A stretch of DNA of 64,000 bases from Candidatus Eiseniibacteriota bacterium (GTDB lineage Bacteria; Eisenbacteria; RBG-16-71-46; CAIMUX01). How positions within the stretch are numbered: the stretch's first letter is position 1; every line of letters starts with the position of its first letter. Positions 62,458 to 64,000 of this stretch are shown here, piece after piece. Position numbers and translations under genes: made by a program. The stretch is taken from the NCBI GenBank assembly GCA_020633975.1, contig JACKCR010000014.1, positions 1 through 64,000 on the forward strand. The letters run 5' to 3'. The notes under the pieces were generated by a model. It made no database searches. It saw only the letters and a list, made by a program, of their open reading frames with translations, and was not told where the DNA came from.

Positions 62458-64000
62458 GTGACGGTTTCGTCGACCTACGACTTCATCAAAGACGTGACGC
62501 GTCTGGACGACCTTCTGCGTCGTCAGTCGCTGCTCGATCCGGATGCGACACTGTTGCGCCTGCCGACGGGCACGGTGACGTACGAGGCAGTCGAGGAGAA
62601 GGCGAAAGAGTTCGCTCGTCTCCTCCTGGACTTGGGCGTCGAGCACGGTGATCGGGTCGCGATCTTGGCCGAGAACGGGGTCGGGTTCGTGGCCGCGTTC
62701 TATGGTGCGATGCGAGCCGGAGCGGTCGCCGTTCCTGTGAACACAGCGGTCGACGGGCGCGGACTCGCGCACGTCCTCCGTGACTCGGGTGCCCGTGTCT
62801 TGATGATGACGAAGCGGTTCCTACGCGCCACAGAGTCGGCGATGGAGGATGGGGACGCGACGTCGGGAGTCCAGTTCGTCATCGGCGAGAATGCGCTCGC
62901 GGGCGGCAAGGCCGAGCACGTCGTTTGGTTGCCGGACGAGCCGGCGAGGGGCAGTCGCTACGCGGGGCCTCCTGGGCTCGAGCCGTTCGGACACGCCGAA
63001 CTCGACGACGTCGCCACGATCATCTACACGTCCGGGTCTACCGGTGCACCGCGGGGGGCGACGCTCACGCACCGGAACGTCCTCACGAACACGTGGTCGA
63101 TCCTCGAGTACCTGCGTCTCAGCGAAGAAGACCGGATGCTGGTCATCCTCCCGTTCTACTACGTCTACGGGATGTCGCTTCTCAACACGCACGTGGCTGT
63201 CGGCGGCGCGCTCATCGTCGGAACGGAGCTCTTCTTCCCGAACAAAGTCGTCGACCGGATGCATGCGGAGAAGGCGACCGGGTTCGCCGGCGTGCCCTCG
63301 AGCTTCAACGTGCTCCTCCATCGGTCCCGGTTCCCGCAAGACGTCCCTCCCTCACTCCAGTATGTGACTCAAGCGGGTGGGGCGATGGCGCCGGAGCTGA
63401 CCCGGGAACTGATCGATGCGCTTCCCGCGGCGGACATCTTCGTCATGTACGGCGCCACGGAAGCGAGTGCGCGACTCTCCTACGTCCCGCCGCACAAGCT
63501 GAAGCACAAGCTTGGGTCGATTGGTATTGCGATCCCGGGTGTCACGCTTCGCGTCCTGCGGGAAGACGGCATGGAGGCGGACGTCGACGATCCCGGCGAG
63601 CTGGTCGCGAGCGGCGACAACATCATGCGCGGTTACTGGGGTGCTCCGGAGGAGACGGCAGAAGTCCTGGGGCCAGACGGACTCCGCACAGGTGACCTCG
63701 CGCGAAGAGATGCGGACGGCTACTTCTACATCGTCGGCCGCAAGAAAGAGATGATCAAGTCCGGGGCTCACCGGATCAGCCCCAAGGAGATCGAAGAACG
63801 ACTCGTCGAGCATCCTGCCGTTCTCGAGGCGGCGGTGATCGGCGTGCCGGACGAGCTGCTGGGCGAAGCGATCGTTGCTTTCGTCGTGCTCCACACGAAT
63901 GTCGGTGGCGGTGAGCTTCCAGACGAACGAGCGATTCAGCGCTTCCTCATGGATAGGGTCGCCGAGTACAAAGTGCCAAGACGGGTGCTCTTCCGCGAAT
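62458..64000 (+). CDS. Class I adenylate-forming (acyl-CoA ligase-like) enzyme, 3' end outside window
   Basis: About 514 residues are visible from a GTG at 62458; the frame continues past the right edge. ATIIYTSGSTGAPRGATLTH is the ATP-binding A3 motif. YGATEASARLSYV is the A5 region, and GLRTGDLARRDADGYFYIVG with RKKEMIKSGAHRISPKEIEE are A7-A10, including the hinge. Such enzymes activate a carboxylic acid as acyl-AMP and pass it to CoA or a carrier protein. The substrate cannot be read from sequence. No carrier protein is in the window. Confidence 0.93.
   Translation, partial: MTVSSTYDFIKDVTRLDDLLRRQSLLDPDATLLRLPTGTVTYEAVEEKAKEFARLLLDLGVEHGDRVAILAENGVGFVAAFYGAMRAGAVAVPVNTAVDGRGLAHVLRDSGARVLMMTKRFLRATESAMEDGDATSGVQFVIGENALAGGKAEHVVWLPDEPARGSRYAGPPGLEPFGHAELDDVATIIYTSGSTGAPRGATLTHRNVLTNTWSILEYLRLSEEDRMLVILPFYYVYGMSLLNTHVAVGGALIVGTELFFPNKVVDRMHAEKATGFAGVPSSFNVLLHRSRFPQDVPPSLQYVTQAGGAMAPELTRELIDALPAADIFVMYGATEASARLSYVPPHKLKHKLGSIGIAIPGVTLRVLREDGMEADVDDPGELVASGDNIMRGYWGAPEETAEVLGPDGLRTGDLARRDADGYFYIVGRKKEMIKSGAHRISPKEIEERLVEHPAVLEAAVIGVPDELLGEAIVAFVVLHTNVGGGELPDERAIQRFLMDRVAEYKVPRRVLFRE

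Noticed and set aside
1-64000. CRISPR array, tRNA, rRNA or insertion sequence
   Set aside because: No regularly spaced repeats, no cloverleaf candidate and no transposase motif was seen by eye. A covariance or profile search could still find something missed.

Overview
The window is 64 kb of GC-rich bacterial DNA with long, densely packed genes. Several traits recur in FCB-group or candidate-phylum genomes of the Eisenbacteria / Krumholzibacteria type, with Acidobacteria and Planctomycetes as alternatives. They are a secreted subtilase with a FlgD-Ig / type IX-like C-terminal sorting domain, a TIGR02999-type ECF sigma factor beside a membrane Ser/Thr kinase, and multiheme cytochromes. This placement is inferred from gene content only. 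No rRNA or tRNA gene was seen to fix it.

Layout. 1-4.3 kb: two tandem parallel beta-helix surface proteins, an orphan XRE regulator and a secreted protein joining a SecD-like head to a LolA-like half. 4.4-20 kb: a conflict/defence island with three AAA/DUF4143 ATPases, an AbiEi-AbiEii pair overlapping a TOTE-type primase-helicase, a SWIM-SNF2 helicase, orphan toxin-antitoxin-like small genes (DUF433, DUF4926, an antitoxin-like protein), a frameshifted gene and three copies of a structured interspersed repeat. 20-31.7 kb: metallophosphatase, M48 peptidase with an Ada-like zinc site, a sigma region-4-only protein, VOC protein, BamE-like lipoproteins, kinase with divergent ECF sigma factor, membrane protein and GDPD. 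31.8-38.5 kb: a minus-strand herA-sbcD-sbcC-nurA operon with every junction overlapping by 1-4 nt, an archaeal-style DNA end-processing set.

39.9-48.9 kb is the most interesting region: a complete microviridin-type graspetide (RiPP) cluster. It encodes an HlyD-like adaptor, a C39-peptidase ABC transporter, a second ABC transporter, a 42-residue precursor at 46437-46565 and two ATP-grasp ligases of the MvdC/MdnB and MvdD/MdnC types. The precursor has a PFFARLL leader motif and the core TMKWPSDNDDY. The ligases should close two ester bonds and one amide bond in the core, and the transporters should remove the leader and export the product. A strong hairpin separates the precursor from the ligases, which would let precursor be made in excess.

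49-64 kb is mostly housekeeping and envelope functions: Tex, a seven-haem cytochrome, a BamE-like lipoprotein, a six-haem lipoprotein cytochrome on a collagen-like stalk, a FixL/FixJ-like two-component pair, the subtilase, a TGS-uridine-kinase-like protein and a class I adenylate-forming ligase cut by the window edge. Short in-frame tandem repeats of 12-15 bp recur in linkers, leaders and tails, so slippage seems to be a shaping force here. One gene is broken at a dinucleotide run.
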